From Cryptosporangium sp044454545 (GTDB lineage Bacteria > Actinomycetota > Actinomycetes > Mycobacteriales > Cryptosporangiaceae), in assembly GCF_044454545.1 (NCBI RefSeq), contig NZ_JBITDV010000006.1:310001-374000 (forward strand): a stretch of DNA of 64,000 nt. Direction: 5' to 3'. Under the pieces are notes generated by a model. That model worked only from the letters and a program-made list of their open reading frames with translations. It made no database searches and had not been told where the DNA came from. How positions within the stretch are numbered: position 1 is the stretch's first letter; the number at the start of each line of letters is the position of its first letter. The translations under genes and the position numbers were made by a program. Below, piece by piece: positions 1 through 8,103 of this stretch.

Positions 1-49
1 AGTTGTCGTTGCAGTCGTACGAGTAGTCGTAGTCGTAGCAGCCGCTCAT
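1..49 (-). CDS. Start of a Tyr/Asp/Cys-rich protein, cut by the window edge
   Basis: Only the first 16 codons are visible: MSGCYDYDYSYDCNDN. The start is supported by an AGGAGG ribosome-binding site 9 nt upstream on the minus strand, which is better than most sites in this window. The alternating Tyr-Asp run flanked by two Cys is unusual for an ordinary enzyme and would fit a small secreted or modified peptide, but the C-terminal part is outside the window. No family is recognised. The GC-poor-looking TAC/GAC codons are simply the high-GC choices for Tyr and Asp, so the frame is compatible with real coding. Confidence 0.5.
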   Translation of the reverse strand, partial: MSGCYDYDYSYDCNDN

Positions 50-509
50 GTCGTCCAGCCTCCTGAGGTTGTTCGGCGGGGTGTGTCCCCGTCCTGGAAC
101 TAGGTTCTCGCCGAACGCGCGCTCGCTCGATCGCCGTGACGACGCCGCGAACGTTCGGTTCGCAACACTCGCTCTCGTCGCGAGGCGGGGATACGCGGTG
201 CTACTGAATCGCACGGCGACCACCGTCGCCCTCCTCGGCGGAGCGGACTATCTGGAGCTCAGCTGACTGCCTCTCCGCGGGTGGCGCGGGGCGCTCGTCG
301 GACCGGCCGACCCTCGTGGGCGTGCGACGACGATCGACGTCAGAAACGCCCGGTGGGAGGGGTACGGCACTCGTCGCTGCCCGCGCTCTGCAGGGTCGTG
401 GTTCAGTCGGCAGGCGGACCCGGCAGCCCAGCTGCCCGGCGAAGACGATGACGACCGATCGTTACGGCGAGCCCATCCCTGACCGGAAGTCGGCCCCGGG
501 ACACCGAAC
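50..509. other. Intergenic stretch without a convincing gene
   Basis: The 460 bases between the left-edge gene and the end of the TPR gene contain only open frames with poor composition (Arg/Ser-rich, no usable ribosome-binding site). The part near position 50 must hold the promoter of the left-edge gene, but I cannot point to a clear -35/-10 pair. No strong hairpin or repeat was seen. Confidence 0.5.
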
Positions 510-1712
510 TCACAGCGTTCCCGAGCTACCCGCCCCGGCTACGACCCCGGCTGCGACCTCGGCCCCGCCCACGGCCCCGGCCTCGGCCTCGGCCCCGGCC
601 TCGGCCCCGGCCCCGGCCCCGGCCCCGGCCTCGGCCCCGACCCCGGCCTCAGCCTCGGCCCCGGCCTCGGCCCCGGCCTCAGTCCCGGCTGCGATCCCGG
701 TCTCGGTCTCGAACCCGACCTCAGCCCCGGCTGCGACACCAGCCAAGGCTGCGGCGGCGGCGCCGGCGCGGGCGGTCTGCAGGGTGGGGTGGTCGGGGGC
801 GACGAGCGGTTCGAGGATCGTCGCGGCGCGTGTGTAGAGGCGGGTGGCGGGAACGTACTCGCCGCGCTCCTCGTGAACGGCGGCGAGGTTGACCAAGGTC
901 GTGGCGCAGTCGGGGTGCCGGTCACCGAGAAGGCGTTCTTTGGCGGCCAGAGCCCGGGCGTACAGCTCCAGGGCGGTGTCGAGGTCACCGCGCCGGTGGT
1001 GGATGGCAGCGAGGTTGTTGCGGGTGACCGCGACCTCGTAGTGATCGGGCCCGTAGGCGGCCTCGAAGACGCCCAGGGCGTGGCAGAGCAGTGCTTCGGC
1101 CCGGTCGGGCCGGCCGCAACCGTCCAGTAGGGCTGCCCACGCGACGTGCTCGGCGGCGACCTCGGGGTGGTCGGGACCGCGCAGCGCGGTCCGCAGCTCG
1201 ACCGCCCGGCGGGCCCAGGGTTCACCGTCCGCGTACGCACCTCTGGCGTGCGCGAGTCCACCGAGGTTGTGGTAGATGGTTGCCACGCTGGCGTGCTGTT
1301 CGCCGTGCTCGGTGCGAAGAATGTCCAGGGCCCGGCGGTACAGCTCTCCGGCGTGGTCGAAGTCTCCGGTGTACTTGCCGAGCACAGCCAGTTCGTTGCA
1401 CACCGCGGCCACCGCCGGCGACCGGGGCCCGAGCCGGCTCTCGGCGGCGGCGAGCGTCCGCCGCAGGAGCAGGCCGGCCCGGCGGTACTGCCCGGTGGTG
1501 CGCCACACCCCTCCGAGTACGGTCTGCGCGGTGATGCGGCCGGCCGGGTCGTCCGCCGCCCGGTATCCGGCGATCGCCGCCCGCAGCGTGCGCCGGGCCT
1601 GCTGGTATTCGCCCGCGTCGCGCTCGCGCTCGGCGCGGACGAGCAAGGCCTCGGCCGCACTGGCCACCTCCACGGTCCACCTCTCTGCCGTCGTCATCTC
1701 GGTCGTCGTCAT
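510..1712 (-). CDS. Tetratricopeptide repeat protein with Ala/Gly/Glu low-complexity tail
   Basis: A 400-residue protein made largely of kinesin-light-chain-type TPRs, recognisable by the recurring GPDHPEVA, GPDHYEVA and GDRHPDCA turns, spanning roughly residues 60-310. It has no enzymatic domain and is probably a protein-interaction scaffold. The last 80 or so residues are an Ala/Gly/Glu repeat encoded by GGCCTCGGCCCC-type hexamers. The ATG at 1712 is chosen over the longer upstream frame because it lies 4 bp after the MFS stop codon; an ATG at 1697 is an alternative. It is the third gene of a unit with the repeat peptide and the MFS transporter. Function is not known. Confidence 0.75.
   Translation of the reverse strand: MTTTEMTTAERWTVEVASAAEALLVRAERERDAGEYQQARRTLRAAIAGYRAADDPAGRITAQTVLGGVWRTTGQYRRAGLLLRRTLAAAESRLGPRSPAVAAVCNELAVLGKYTGDFDHAGELYRRALDILRTEHGEQHASVATIYHNLGGLAHARGAYADGEPWARRAVELRTALRGPDHPEVAAEHVAWAALLDGCGRPDRAEALLCHALGVFEAAYGPDHYEVAVTRNNLAAIHHRRGDLDTALELYARALAAKERLLGDRHPDCATTLVNLAAVHEERGEYVPATRLYTRAATILEPLVAPDHPTLQTARAGAAAAALAGVAAGAEVGFETETGIAAGTEAGAEAGAEAEAGVGAEAGAGAGAGAEAGAEAEAGAVGGAEVAAGVVAGAGSSGTL
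536..735. repeat. Hexanucleotide-type repeat encoding the TPR protein tail
   Basis: On the plus strand this stretch is almost entirely built from GCCCCG and GCCTCG hexamers, with occasional GCTGCG and GTCTCG variants. Because the unit is six bases, gain or loss of units by slippage changes tail length but keeps the reading frame. On the minus strand it encodes alternating Ala, Gly and Glu. Confidence 0.8.
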
Positions 1713-1716
1713 CGCG

Positions 1717-3045
1717 TCAGGACACCGCGGCCAGCTCGCGCGAGGGCGGATCGGCCGGCCCGGTGTCCGGGCACCGTCCGGAGGACTGACCGGCCCGCGG
1801 GATCCGGGCCACCGCATCGGGAAGTAGCCGGCCGAGCCGGACGGCGGCGAAGACGCCGAGGACGAGCACCGCGATACCGGCCGGAAACAGCAGCCCGGTG
1901 GCGCCGGCCCCGATGAGCGCACCCACCCCGGCCGCGCCGAGGAGGAATCCGCTGGTCCAGGCCACCGTCTGGGCCCCGTTGTACCGGCCGCGCAGGCCGG
2001 GGGTGGCGAGATCGTTCACCACCGTCGACACCACCGGGATGAACAGCGTCTCCGCCGCGGCGAAGACCAACCCGGCGGCCACCAGGGCGTAGGCACCGGA
2101 CACACCGACCACCAGCAGGAACACCCAGGCCGTGGCCATCAGCACCACACCTGACGCCAGCACGGTGACCCGGCGCCGGCCGGGCAGGAGACGCTGCACC
2201 GGTACCTGCAAGACGACTACACCGACCATGTTGGCGGCGAAGGCCCAGCCCAGCGCCCGGACGTCGATCCCGGTGGCGGCCACGTACGCCGGCAGCCCGA
2301 CCTGGAGCACGGCGAACCCGCCGGCGACCGCGAGCAGAACGACGGCACAGGTCCATCGCATCGCCGGGTCGCGCGCCACCGCGCGGTACCCGGCCCCGCG
2401 AACCTCCCCTTCCGCCGGGTGCGCCCCGGCCCCGCGAACCTCCCCTTCCGCCGGGTTCGCTAGGCCTCGCAGGACCACTGCGATGAGCACGGCGAGGATC
2501 CCGAACGACAGGCCGTCCACGAGGTAGAGCCCGCGCAGTCCGGTGGTGATGCCTGCCGTCGCCACCGCGACCGAGGCCAGCGCGGCGCCTGCCGCGCCGC
2601 CCAAGTTCACGGTCGCGTTGCGCCATCCGAAAAGTGTGGGACGCAGATCCGCGGCGACGGTCCGGGCCAGCAACGTGTCCATGGCCGGCGCCAGCGACGC
2701 GCACGCCAACGTGCACACGGCCACGGCGACGAACCCGGTCGTCGGTCCGCCGGCCGATGCCGCGACGACGGAGCTCACCGCGGCCAGGCCCAACCCCGCG
2801 ACCGCCACCGTCCGGGCACCGGCCCGGTCGGTGGCCGTACCGCCCACCGCCGCTCCGGCGATGGCGAGAACCGCACGTAGCGTGAGCATGACGCCGACCG
2901 CGGCGAGCCCCGTCCCGCACACGGTGTGCAGGTAGATCACCAGATACGGCACGGTGGCGCCCGAACCCGCACACGACACCAGCTCGCCCGCCAGGACGAG
3001 CCGGGCTCGGCCCGGCAGCCCGGCGACCGTACGGTCCGTCTCCAC
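1717..3045 (-). CDS. MFS transporter
   Basis: A 442-residue major facilitator with about 12 hydrophobic segments, a Thr-Asp-Arg-Ala-Gly-Ala loop after the second segment, and a charged central loop. The start is taken as the GTG at 3045 (VETDRTVAG...), 8 nt after a GGAAGG ribosome-binding site; the open frame extends much further upstream but without membrane-protein character. It lies 38 bp downstream of the repeat-peptide gene and 4 bp before the TPR gene, so an export role for a peptide or small molecule made by the same locus is plausible but unproven. The central loop carries a duplicated PAEGEVRGAG segment. Confidence 0.8.
   Translation of the reverse strand: METDRTVAGLPGRARLVLAGELVSCAGSGATVPYLVIYLHTVCGTGLAAVGVMLTLRAVLAIAGAAVGGTATDRAGARTVAVAGLGLAAVSSVVAASAGGPTTGFVAVAVCTLACASLAPAMDTLLARTVAADLRPTLFGWRNATVNLGGAAGAALASVAVATAGITTGLRGLYLVDGLSFGILAVLIAVVLRGLANPAEGEVRGAGAHPAEGEVRGAGYRAVARDPAMRWTCAVVLLAVAGGFAVLQVGLPAYVAATGIDVRALGWAFAANMVGVVVLQVPVQRLLPGRRRVTVLASGVVLMATAWVFLLVVGVSGAYALVAAGLVFAAAETLFIPVVSTVVNDLATPGLRGRYNGAQTVAWTSGFLLGAAGVGALIGAGATGLLFPAGIAVLVLGVFAAVRLGRLLPDAVARIPRAGQSSGRCPDTGPADPPSRELAAVS
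2391..2456. repeat. 36-bp-period tandem duplication inside the MFS gene
   Basis: Two identical 30-base copies (2391-2420 and 2427-2456) are separated by 6 bases. They duplicate PAEGEVRGAG in the loop between the two six-helix halves, in frame, so the transporter should stay intact. Confidence 0.85.
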
Positions 3046-3083
3046 CGTTCGCACCTTCCGCCCGCCGACGCGCGACCCTGGAT

Positions 3084-3443
3084 CTACTGACCGGCAGCCG
3101 GATGCGCCGGAGCCACCACGGTTTCGCTGTGGTTCGGTGTCAGCGCCCGGACGACGACGGCCTCGTTGTGGTTGCTGCTCAACGCCCGCTCGCGGCGGAT
3201 CACGGTCTCGTTGTGGTTGGAGATCAGGGTCCGCCCGCTCGGACGGACGACGGCCTCGTCGTGGTTGTTGCTGATCGGGTGCTCCCGCCGGACCACGGTC
3301 TCGCTGTGGTTCGGTATCAGCGCCCGGCCGGTCGGACGGACGACCGCCTCGTTGTGGTTCAGGCTGACGGGGTGCTCCCGCCGGATCGCGGTCTCGTGGC
3401 GATCGGCGTTCAGGCCGCGGATGGCCGCTGTCGTGTTGGTCAT
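3084..3443 (-). CDS. Small repeat protein with NHxE(T/A)VVR units, candidate peptide precursor
   Basis: A 119-residue protein starting at an ATG 5 nt after GGAG. After a short leader (MTNTTAAIRGLNAD) it consists of about seven degenerate units of 14-16 residues. Each carries RHETAIRR, NHNEAVVRP, NHSETVVRR, NHDEAVVRP, NHNETVIRR, NHNEAVV or NHSETVV, with linkers such as EHPVSL or TGRALIP; units with Thr-Arg-Arg and Ala-Arg-Pro alternate. There is no Cys, no membrane segment and no known domain. First gene of a unit with an MFS transporter. A multi-core modified peptide precursor is one reading; a structural or binding repeat protein is another. No modifying enzyme (ATP-grasp, LanM, P450, radical SAM) is seen next to it. 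Confidence 0.7.
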   Translation of the reverse strand: MTNTTAAIRGLNADRHETAIRREHPVSLNHNEAVVRPTGRALIPNHSETVVRREHPISNNHDEAVVRPSGRTLISNHNETVIRRERALSSNHNEAVVVRALTPNHSETVVAPAHPAAGQ

Positions 3444-3524
3444 TGCTGCTCCATTCGGGTTCACGGTGACGGTCGGATCGACGCTGTGCCGAACCGGCCC
3501 GCCGTGATTCCACTTTCGACGCCC

Positions 3525-3570
3525 GGGACGCTCCACACCTGAGTAGCGGATACCTATCGCGCAGCCGACA
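3525..3570 (-). promoter_or_regulatory. Upstream element shared with the men operon
   Basis: This 46-base stretch upstream of the repeat-peptide gene is 40/46 identical to the stretch at 15403-15448 upstream of menF, in the same orientation relative to the gene. The 22 bases at the distal end (TGTCGGCTGCGCGATAGGTA then TC on the minus strand) are completely identical. It contains the near-palindrome GATAGGTATC. The element ends 81 bp before the repeat-peptide start and also lies 33 bp upstream of the divergent LAL regulator. I infer a common activator or sigma-factor site. Confidence 0.7.
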
Positions 3571-3603
3571 AAGTGCCCCGCCGGCCGGCGACCGAAGGAC
3601 GTT

Positions 3604-6324
3604 GTGTTCACATTGGCCAGACGGCATCCTGTTGACGTGGCGCGCGACGGACGTCCGACCGGTGCGCCGGCGGCCGGTGCCGGCCGGTGGCCCTTCGTCG
3701 GCCGCGCTTCGCTCCTCGACGACATCGACGCCGCCCTCGACAATGGACGCACGATGGCGGTGCTGCTGTACGGCCCGTCCGGCGTCGGCAAGACCCGGCT
3801 CGGGGAGGAGTACGCCGACCGGGCGGAGGCGGCCGGCAGACCGGTGGCCCGGGTGTCGGCCAACCGGGCGTTGGCTCAGATCCCGCTCGGCGCGCTGGCC
3901 TCCTTGCTCGCCTCGGGCGGCACGGATTCCCTCGGCGGCGGCACCGGCCGGTCGGCAGCCCTCGATGACTTCGTCACGCTGTTCGGGTACGCCCGCACGG
4001 TGGTCACCGCCCTCGGCCGGGGGCACCGGCTGGTGCTGTTCATCGACGACCTGCCCGCGCTGGATCCGTTGTCGGTGGCGCTGATCGCACAACTCGTCGA
4101 GGTGAACGCGGCCGCGCTACTGGCGACGGTGCCCACCGGCGAGGCCGTGCCCGACGCCCTGCTCGGGCTGTGGATCCGGGACCGGGCACTACGGGTGGAC
4201 GTACCGCCGCTCCGCCGGGGCGAGTGTCACGCGCTGCTGACCGCGGTGCTCGGCGCGACCGTGAGCGCGAGTTGTGTGGCCACCCTCTACCAGGCCAGCG
4301 GAGGCAGCGTGCTGCACCTCCGGGAACTGGTGCTCGGCGCTCAGATGAGCGGCACGCTCGCCCAGGTGCTCGGGGTGTGGCAGCTGGTCGGCTCGCCGAC
4401 CGTCACCATGGCTCTGCACGACCGGCTCGCCGACCGGCTGCGAGTGGTGACGGACGCGGGGGAGCGGGCCGTACTGGAGCGGCTGGCCGTGTGCCGATCC
4501 CTCGCGGTGGACGAGTTCCCGGCCGACGCCGACCGGGACGCGCTGGCCCGTCTGGACGAGACCGGGCTGGTGCGGCTCGTGAAGCTCGGTGAACGATTGT
4601 TCGCCGAGCTGTCCCACCCGCAGTACGCCGAGGTGGTCCGCGCGGGCCTGTCCCAGCTGCGCGCCCGTTCGCTGCTGCTGGAGCAGGCCGAGACGGCGGA
4701 CCGACGACCACACGGCGCGGGGGACGCGCTGCGGGTGGCGGCCTGGCGGCTGGAAGCGACCGGCACGGCCGATCCGGAGTTGCTCCTGCGCGCCACCCGG
4801 CTGGCGCGGATGGCGCACGACTTCCCGGCGGTGAGGCGCCTGGCCGGGGCCGCGGCCGCCCACGCGGAGACCTTGGACGGCGGGGCCCAGTTGCTGCTCC
4901 TGCTGGGTGAGGCCCTGGGTGAGCTGGGGCATGCCGAGGAGGCACTGGCCACCCTGGCGCGGGCGGCCGAGCTGCCGGCTTCGCCCCCGGTGGCCGCGCA
5001 GCTCGCCGTGGTCCGCGCGATGCTCCTGTCGTACCAGCGGGAGCAGCCGGACGAGGCGTTGACGGTACTGCGCACCGCGCGGGATGCCTTGCCGGACCAG
5101 GACGAGGTGCTGGCCTACACCGCCGCGATCCTGTTCGGTGACGCCGATCAGACCGCCGCCGCGCTCGCCGAGCTCGACCGCGTCGGGCCGCGCGGCGGGC
5201 GAAGCGCCGGCTGGGCGATGGCGATCGTGCCGGCGCTGGCGATCGCCGGGCGGACCGACGAAGCGGTCACGGTCGCCGCGGACGCGGTGGCCGCCTGGCG
5301 GGCCGGCGCCCAGGACAGCACCTGGCACGGCAGCGACCCGTTGATGGCCCAAGCCCTGGCACTGTCCGAAGACGGCCGGCTCGACGAGGCGGTCGCCTCC
5401 GGCCGCCAGGCCCTGGCGCAGGCACTCGACGACGGGCTGGACCGGTCGGCCTGCGCCGCCGCTACCCGGCTGGCCGGGGTCTACCTGTTGGTCGGCCGTG
5501 CGCGCAGTGCGGGCCGGTTGTACCGGGACGCCGTCAACGGAGCACGGGCCTACGGGCTGGCCGGCATCAGACAGGTCGGCCTGTGCGGCCTGACCGTCGC
5601 GTCGGCCTGGACCGGCGACCTGACCGCCGCGCGGGCCGCCTGGGCGGAGCTGCCCGTGGCCACCGGGCCGGCCGGCGCGTGGCGGGTCGTCGGTGAAGCC
5701 TGGCTGGCCGCGGCGGAAGGCGACCTCTCCACCGCGGTCGAGCTGCTGGAGACCGGAGGTGAGGACGCCCGGCGACGCGGTCAGCTGGCCGTGGCCGCCG
5801 CGCTCTGGCACGACGTGGTCCGGCTGGGCCGGTCTCGCCGGGTCGCCGAGCGCCTGGCCGACCTGGCGGCGCGCGGACGAAGCCCGTTGATCACGGTCCG
5901 GGCGGACCACGCCGCCGCCCACGCCGAGCGGGACGTCGCCCGGCTCACCGAGGTGGCGGACGCGTTCGAGCGGATGGGCGCGGTCCTGTTCGCCGCGGAG
6001 GCGATGGCCCACGCGTCGCAGGCCGCGCGAGCCGACGGTTCGCCGCGCGCCGCCACCTCTCTGCTGACCCGCACCATGGCGCTGGCGAAACGCTGCGAGG
6101 GGGCGCGTACCCCGGGGCTCCTGCTGGCCGACAGCGTGGAACCGCTGACGGCCCGGGAACGGGAGGTCGCGATGATGGCGGCCTCCGGAATGCCGAGCCG
6201 GGACATCGCCGAGCGTCTGGTTCTCTCGGTCCGGACGGTCGACAACCACCTGCGCTCCGGCTACCTCAAGCTCGGCGTCAGCTCCCGGGCGGAGCTGCGT
6301 TCGGCGCTGCGGCCGGTGGGCTGA
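3604..6324 (+). CDS. LAL-type LuxR family ATP-binding regulator
   Basis: A 906-residue transcription regulator. The GTG start follows GAAGGA by 4 nt. The P-loop GPSGVGKT is at residues 57-64, a Walker B LVLFIDD near 145, a long TPR-like middle region of helical repeats, and a C-terminal LuxR helix-turn-helix (LTAREREVAMMA...DIAERL...VRTVDNHL) in the last 60 residues. Members of this large ATP-binding LuxR family are usually pathway-specific activators of secondary-metabolite or catabolic clusters. Divergent from the repeat-peptide unit across 160 bp containing the shared 46-bp element, so those genes are its most likely targets, along with the men operon that carries the same element. Confidence 0.85.
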   Translation: MFTLARRHPVDVARDGRPTGAPAAGAGRWPFVGRASLLDDIDAALDNGRTMAVLLYGPSGVGKTRLGEEYADRAEAAGRPVARVSANRALAQIPLGALASLLASGGTDSLGGGTGRSAALDDFVTLFGYARTVVTALGRGHRLVLFIDDLPALDPLSVALIAQLVEVNAAALLATVPTGEAVPDALLGLWIRDRALRVDVPPLRRGECHALLTAVLGATVSASCVATLYQASGGSVLHLRELVLGAQMSGTLAQVLGVWQLVGSPTVTMALHDRLADRLRVVTDAGERAVLERLAVCRSLAVDEFPADADRDALARLDETGLVRLVKLGERLFAELSHPQYAEVVRAGLSQLRARSLLLEQAETADRRPHGAGDALRVAAWRLEATGTADPELLLRATRLARMAHDFPAVRRLAGAAAAHAETLDGGAQLLLLLGEALGELGHAEEALATLARAAELPASPPVAAQLAVVRAMLLSYQREQPDEALTVLRTARDALPDQDEVLAYTAAILFGDADQTAAALAELDRVGPRGGRSAGWAMAIVPALAIAGRTDEAVTVAADAVAAWRAGAQDSTWHGSDPLMAQALALSEDGRLDEAVASGRQALAQALDDGLDRSACAAATRLAGVYLLVGRARSAGRLYRDAVNGARAYGLAGIRQVGLCGLTVASAWTGDLTAARAAWAELPVATGPAGAWRVVGEAWLAAAEGDLSTAVELLETGGEDARRRGQLAVAAALWHDVVRLGRSRRVAERLADLAARGRSPLITVRADHAAAHAERDVARLTEVADAFERMGAVLFAAEAMAHASQAARADGSPRAATSLLTRTMALAKRCEGARTPGLLLADSVEPLTAREREVAMMAASGMPSRDIAERLVLSVRTVDNHLRSGYLKLGVSSRAELRSALRPVG

Positions 6325-6685
6325 CCGTCGCGTCGTCGACGACCGCGTGGCGCAGTGGCTCCAGTCGCCGGACCACGCGGTCCACCATGGACTGGCTCTT
6401 GCCCAGATCCCGCAGTGCGGTCGCGAGATGGCCGATCAGCTCGTCGAACGCCTGGTCGGTGATGCCCAGACCGGCGTGCGCCGCGGCGATGTCCCGGCCG
6501 CTGAACAGGTCCGGCCCGCCCAGGGCGTCGGCGAGGAAGGCGAGCTGATGGGCCCGGAGCGCGGTCATGTCGACACCGCCGAACCACGGTGCGAGCCCGG
6601 GATCGGCCAGCACCCGGCGGTAGAACAGGTTGACGGCGGTCCGGAGCGTCGCCGCGTCACCGATCTCGTCGAACAGCGAGCCCAT
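6278..6685 (-). CDS. glbN: Group I truncated hemoglobin (trHbN-like)
   Basis: A 135-residue truncated globin: LFDEIGDAATLR at the N-terminus, the FYRRVLADPGLAPWF helix, ALGGPDLFSGR, and AAHAGLGIT carrying the proximal heme His, closely following the pattern of mycobacterial GlbN. Such proteins bind O2 and detoxify NO. The ATG at 6685 is 4 nt after GGGAGG. The 3' end overlaps the LAL gene by 47 bp in convergent orientation. It lies 76 bp downstream of the SnoaL-like gene, so it may be the last gene of the men unit or independently transcribed. Confidence 0.85.
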   Translation of the reverse strand: MGSLFDEIGDAATLRTAVNLFYRRVLADPGLAPWFGGVDMTALRAHQLAFLADALGGPDLFSGRDIAAAHAGLGITDQAFDELIGHLATALRDLGKSQSMVDRVVRRLEPLRHAVVDDATVSPPAAAPNAAPPGS

Positions 6686-6761
6686 ACCGCCTCCCGCGTC
6701 CTCGCCACGACACCCGGCCGAGGACACCGCAGACTGTACCGCCCGGTGGTCGGCCGGACGG

Positions 6762-7130
6762 TCAGCGAACGGCGAACAGCGGTGCGAGGTCGACGAAGAT
6801 GCGATAGCTGGTGATCTGGCCGGTACCGGCCCCGCGATCGAAGATCGTCACGGCCGGCACCGTGACGTACTCACCGTCCAGCCGGTGGTACTCGACCGAC
6901 AGTTCGGCCGCGGTGGCGGGGGCTACCTCCCAGCGGTTGACGATCGTGTGGCGCAGCCCGCGGATGCCGTCGAAGAAGGCCTGGACCGCCTCGGCGATCG
7001 CGGCCGGTCCGCAGATCGGCTCGGCGTTGCCGAAGACGAACCGGCCGTGCGGGGCGAACAGGGCGGCGAAGGCGGTCGCGTCGCGCTTGTCGACGAGGGC
7101 GAACACGCGGTCGGTGAAGGTGTGGGACAT
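6762..7130 (-). CDS. SnoaL-like / NTF2-fold protein
   Basis: A 122-residue protein with the cone-shaped NTF2-like pattern: an N-terminal helix (FTDRVFALVDKRDATAF), ALFAPHGRFVFGN, and the C-terminal strands VPAVTIFDRGAG and ITSYRIFVDLAPL. Relatives include SnoaL-type cyclases, ketosteroid isomerase-like enzymes and non-catalytic proteins; the exact role cannot be read from sequence. AGGAG lies 5 nt before the ATG, and the start is one base after the amidohydrolase stop, so it belongs to the men operon. In that context it could act on a naphthoquinone-type intermediate, which is inference. Confidence 0.75.
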   Translation of the reverse strand: MSHTFTDRVFALVDKRDATAFAALFAPHGRFVFGNAEPICGPAAIAEAVQAFFDGIRGLRHTIVNRWEVAPATAAELSVEYHRLDGEYVTVPAVTIFDRGAGTGQITSYRIFVDLAPLFAVR

Positions 7131-7131
7131 G

Positions 7132-8103
7132 TCAGCTCCTGGTGGTGACGAGGGCGAGGCGCGGGAACAGCGCGGCGGCGTTGCCGCTGCGGATCCGTTC
7201 CAGCAGGTGCGGGTTCCCGGCGTGGTGGTGGCACAGCGCGGCGTGGCTGTCCCGGGCGTACCCGTAGGGCATGAAGGGGAAGTCGGAACCGAACAGCACC
7301 CGGCCGGGATCGGCAAGAGCATGCAGGCTGGGAAGGGTGTAGGGGTTCGCGGAGAGGGCGGTGTCGAACCAGAGCCGGCGCAGCGCGCCGATCGGGTCCG
7401 CCGGTGCCCGGCCGGCCAGTTCCGGGCTGATGACCGCGGCGTCGGCGAGCCGCCCGGCGAGGAACGGCACGGTTCCGCCCGCGTGCGGGACGATCAGACG
7501 TAGCCCGGGGTACCGGTCGAGGGCGCCGGAGTACAGCAGGTTCGCCACCGCCCGCGTGGTGTCGAACGGGAACTCGAACACCGAGGCGGGCAGCCCGAAC
7601 GTCGGCTGATCCCGCCCGGGCGGGCGGGCCGGGTGAAGGAGCACCGGTACCTCCCGGCGGTCGAGCTCGGCCAGCAACGGTTCGAACGAGAAGTCGCCGA
7701 CGTAGGTACCGCGGTAGTTGGTCAGCACGCCGACGCCGTCCAGCCGCAGGACGTCGAGGGCGTAGGCCAGCTCGGTGAGGGCGGCGTCGACGTCGGGCAG
7801 CGGCAGCACGGCGAATGCCCCGAACCGGGCCGGCTCGTCGGCCACCAGCCCGGCGAGGTACTCGTTGAGTCGCCGGGCGAGCCTTCGGGCCGACTCGCCG
7901 GCGGTGAAGTGCACCCCGGGCTCGGTGACGGACAGTACGGCCGCGTTGATGCCCAGCCGGTCCATCATGGCGCGGCTCGCGGCCGGATCCCAGCGCGGAT
8001 AGTCGACGCCGGGAATCGGCCGGAGCAAGCCGGCCGTCTCCAGTTCCGCGCGGTAGAACGCCGGTACGACGTGGTGGTGCACGTCGATGAGCGGGCTGCT
8101 CAC
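7132..8103 (-). CDS. ACMSD-type amidohydrolase (metal-dependent hydrolase/decarboxylase)
   Basis: A 323-residue TIM-barrel protein of the amidohydrolase-2 family. The metal-binding HxH (DVHHHV, residues 7-12) opens the chain; VLLHPA, LIVPHAGG and GSDFPF supply the remaining metal and catalytic positions. The family includes non-oxidative decarboxylases of aromatic and muconate acids (ACMSD, gamma-resorcylate decarboxylase) as well as hydrolases. The GTG start overlaps the menG stop as GTGA, so translation is coupled. Within a men operon, a decarboxylase for 1,4-dihydroxy-2-naphthoate or a shunt product is an attractive guess, but the substrate is not shown by the sequence. Confidence 0.8.
   Translation of the reverse strand: MSSPLIDVHHHVVPAFYRAELETAGLLRPIPGVDYPRWDPAASRAMMDRLGINAAVLSVTEPGVHFTAGESARRLARRLNEYLAGLVADEPARFGAFAVLPLPDVDAALTELAYALDVLRLDGVGVLTNYRGTYVGDFSFEPLLAELDRREVPVLLHPARPPGRDQPTFGLPASVFEFPFDTTRAVANLLYSGALDRYPGLRLIVPHAGGTVPFLAGRLADAAVISPELAGRAPADPIGALRRLWFDTALSANPYTLPSLHALADPGRVLFGSDFPFMPYGYARDSHAALCHHHAGNPHLLERIRSGNAAALFPRLALVTTRS

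Noticed and set aside
316..837. Plus-strand protein with long Ala-Pro/Ala-Ser repeats
   Set aside because: It is the complement of the hexamer tract in the TPR gene and has no RBS; the minus-strand frame continues the TPR domain and is the better choice.
3100..3440. Periodic DNA repeats resembling a CRISPR array
   Set aside because: The periodicity is that of a degenerate protein repeat in one open frame; repeats are not identical and there are no unique spacers or cas genes.
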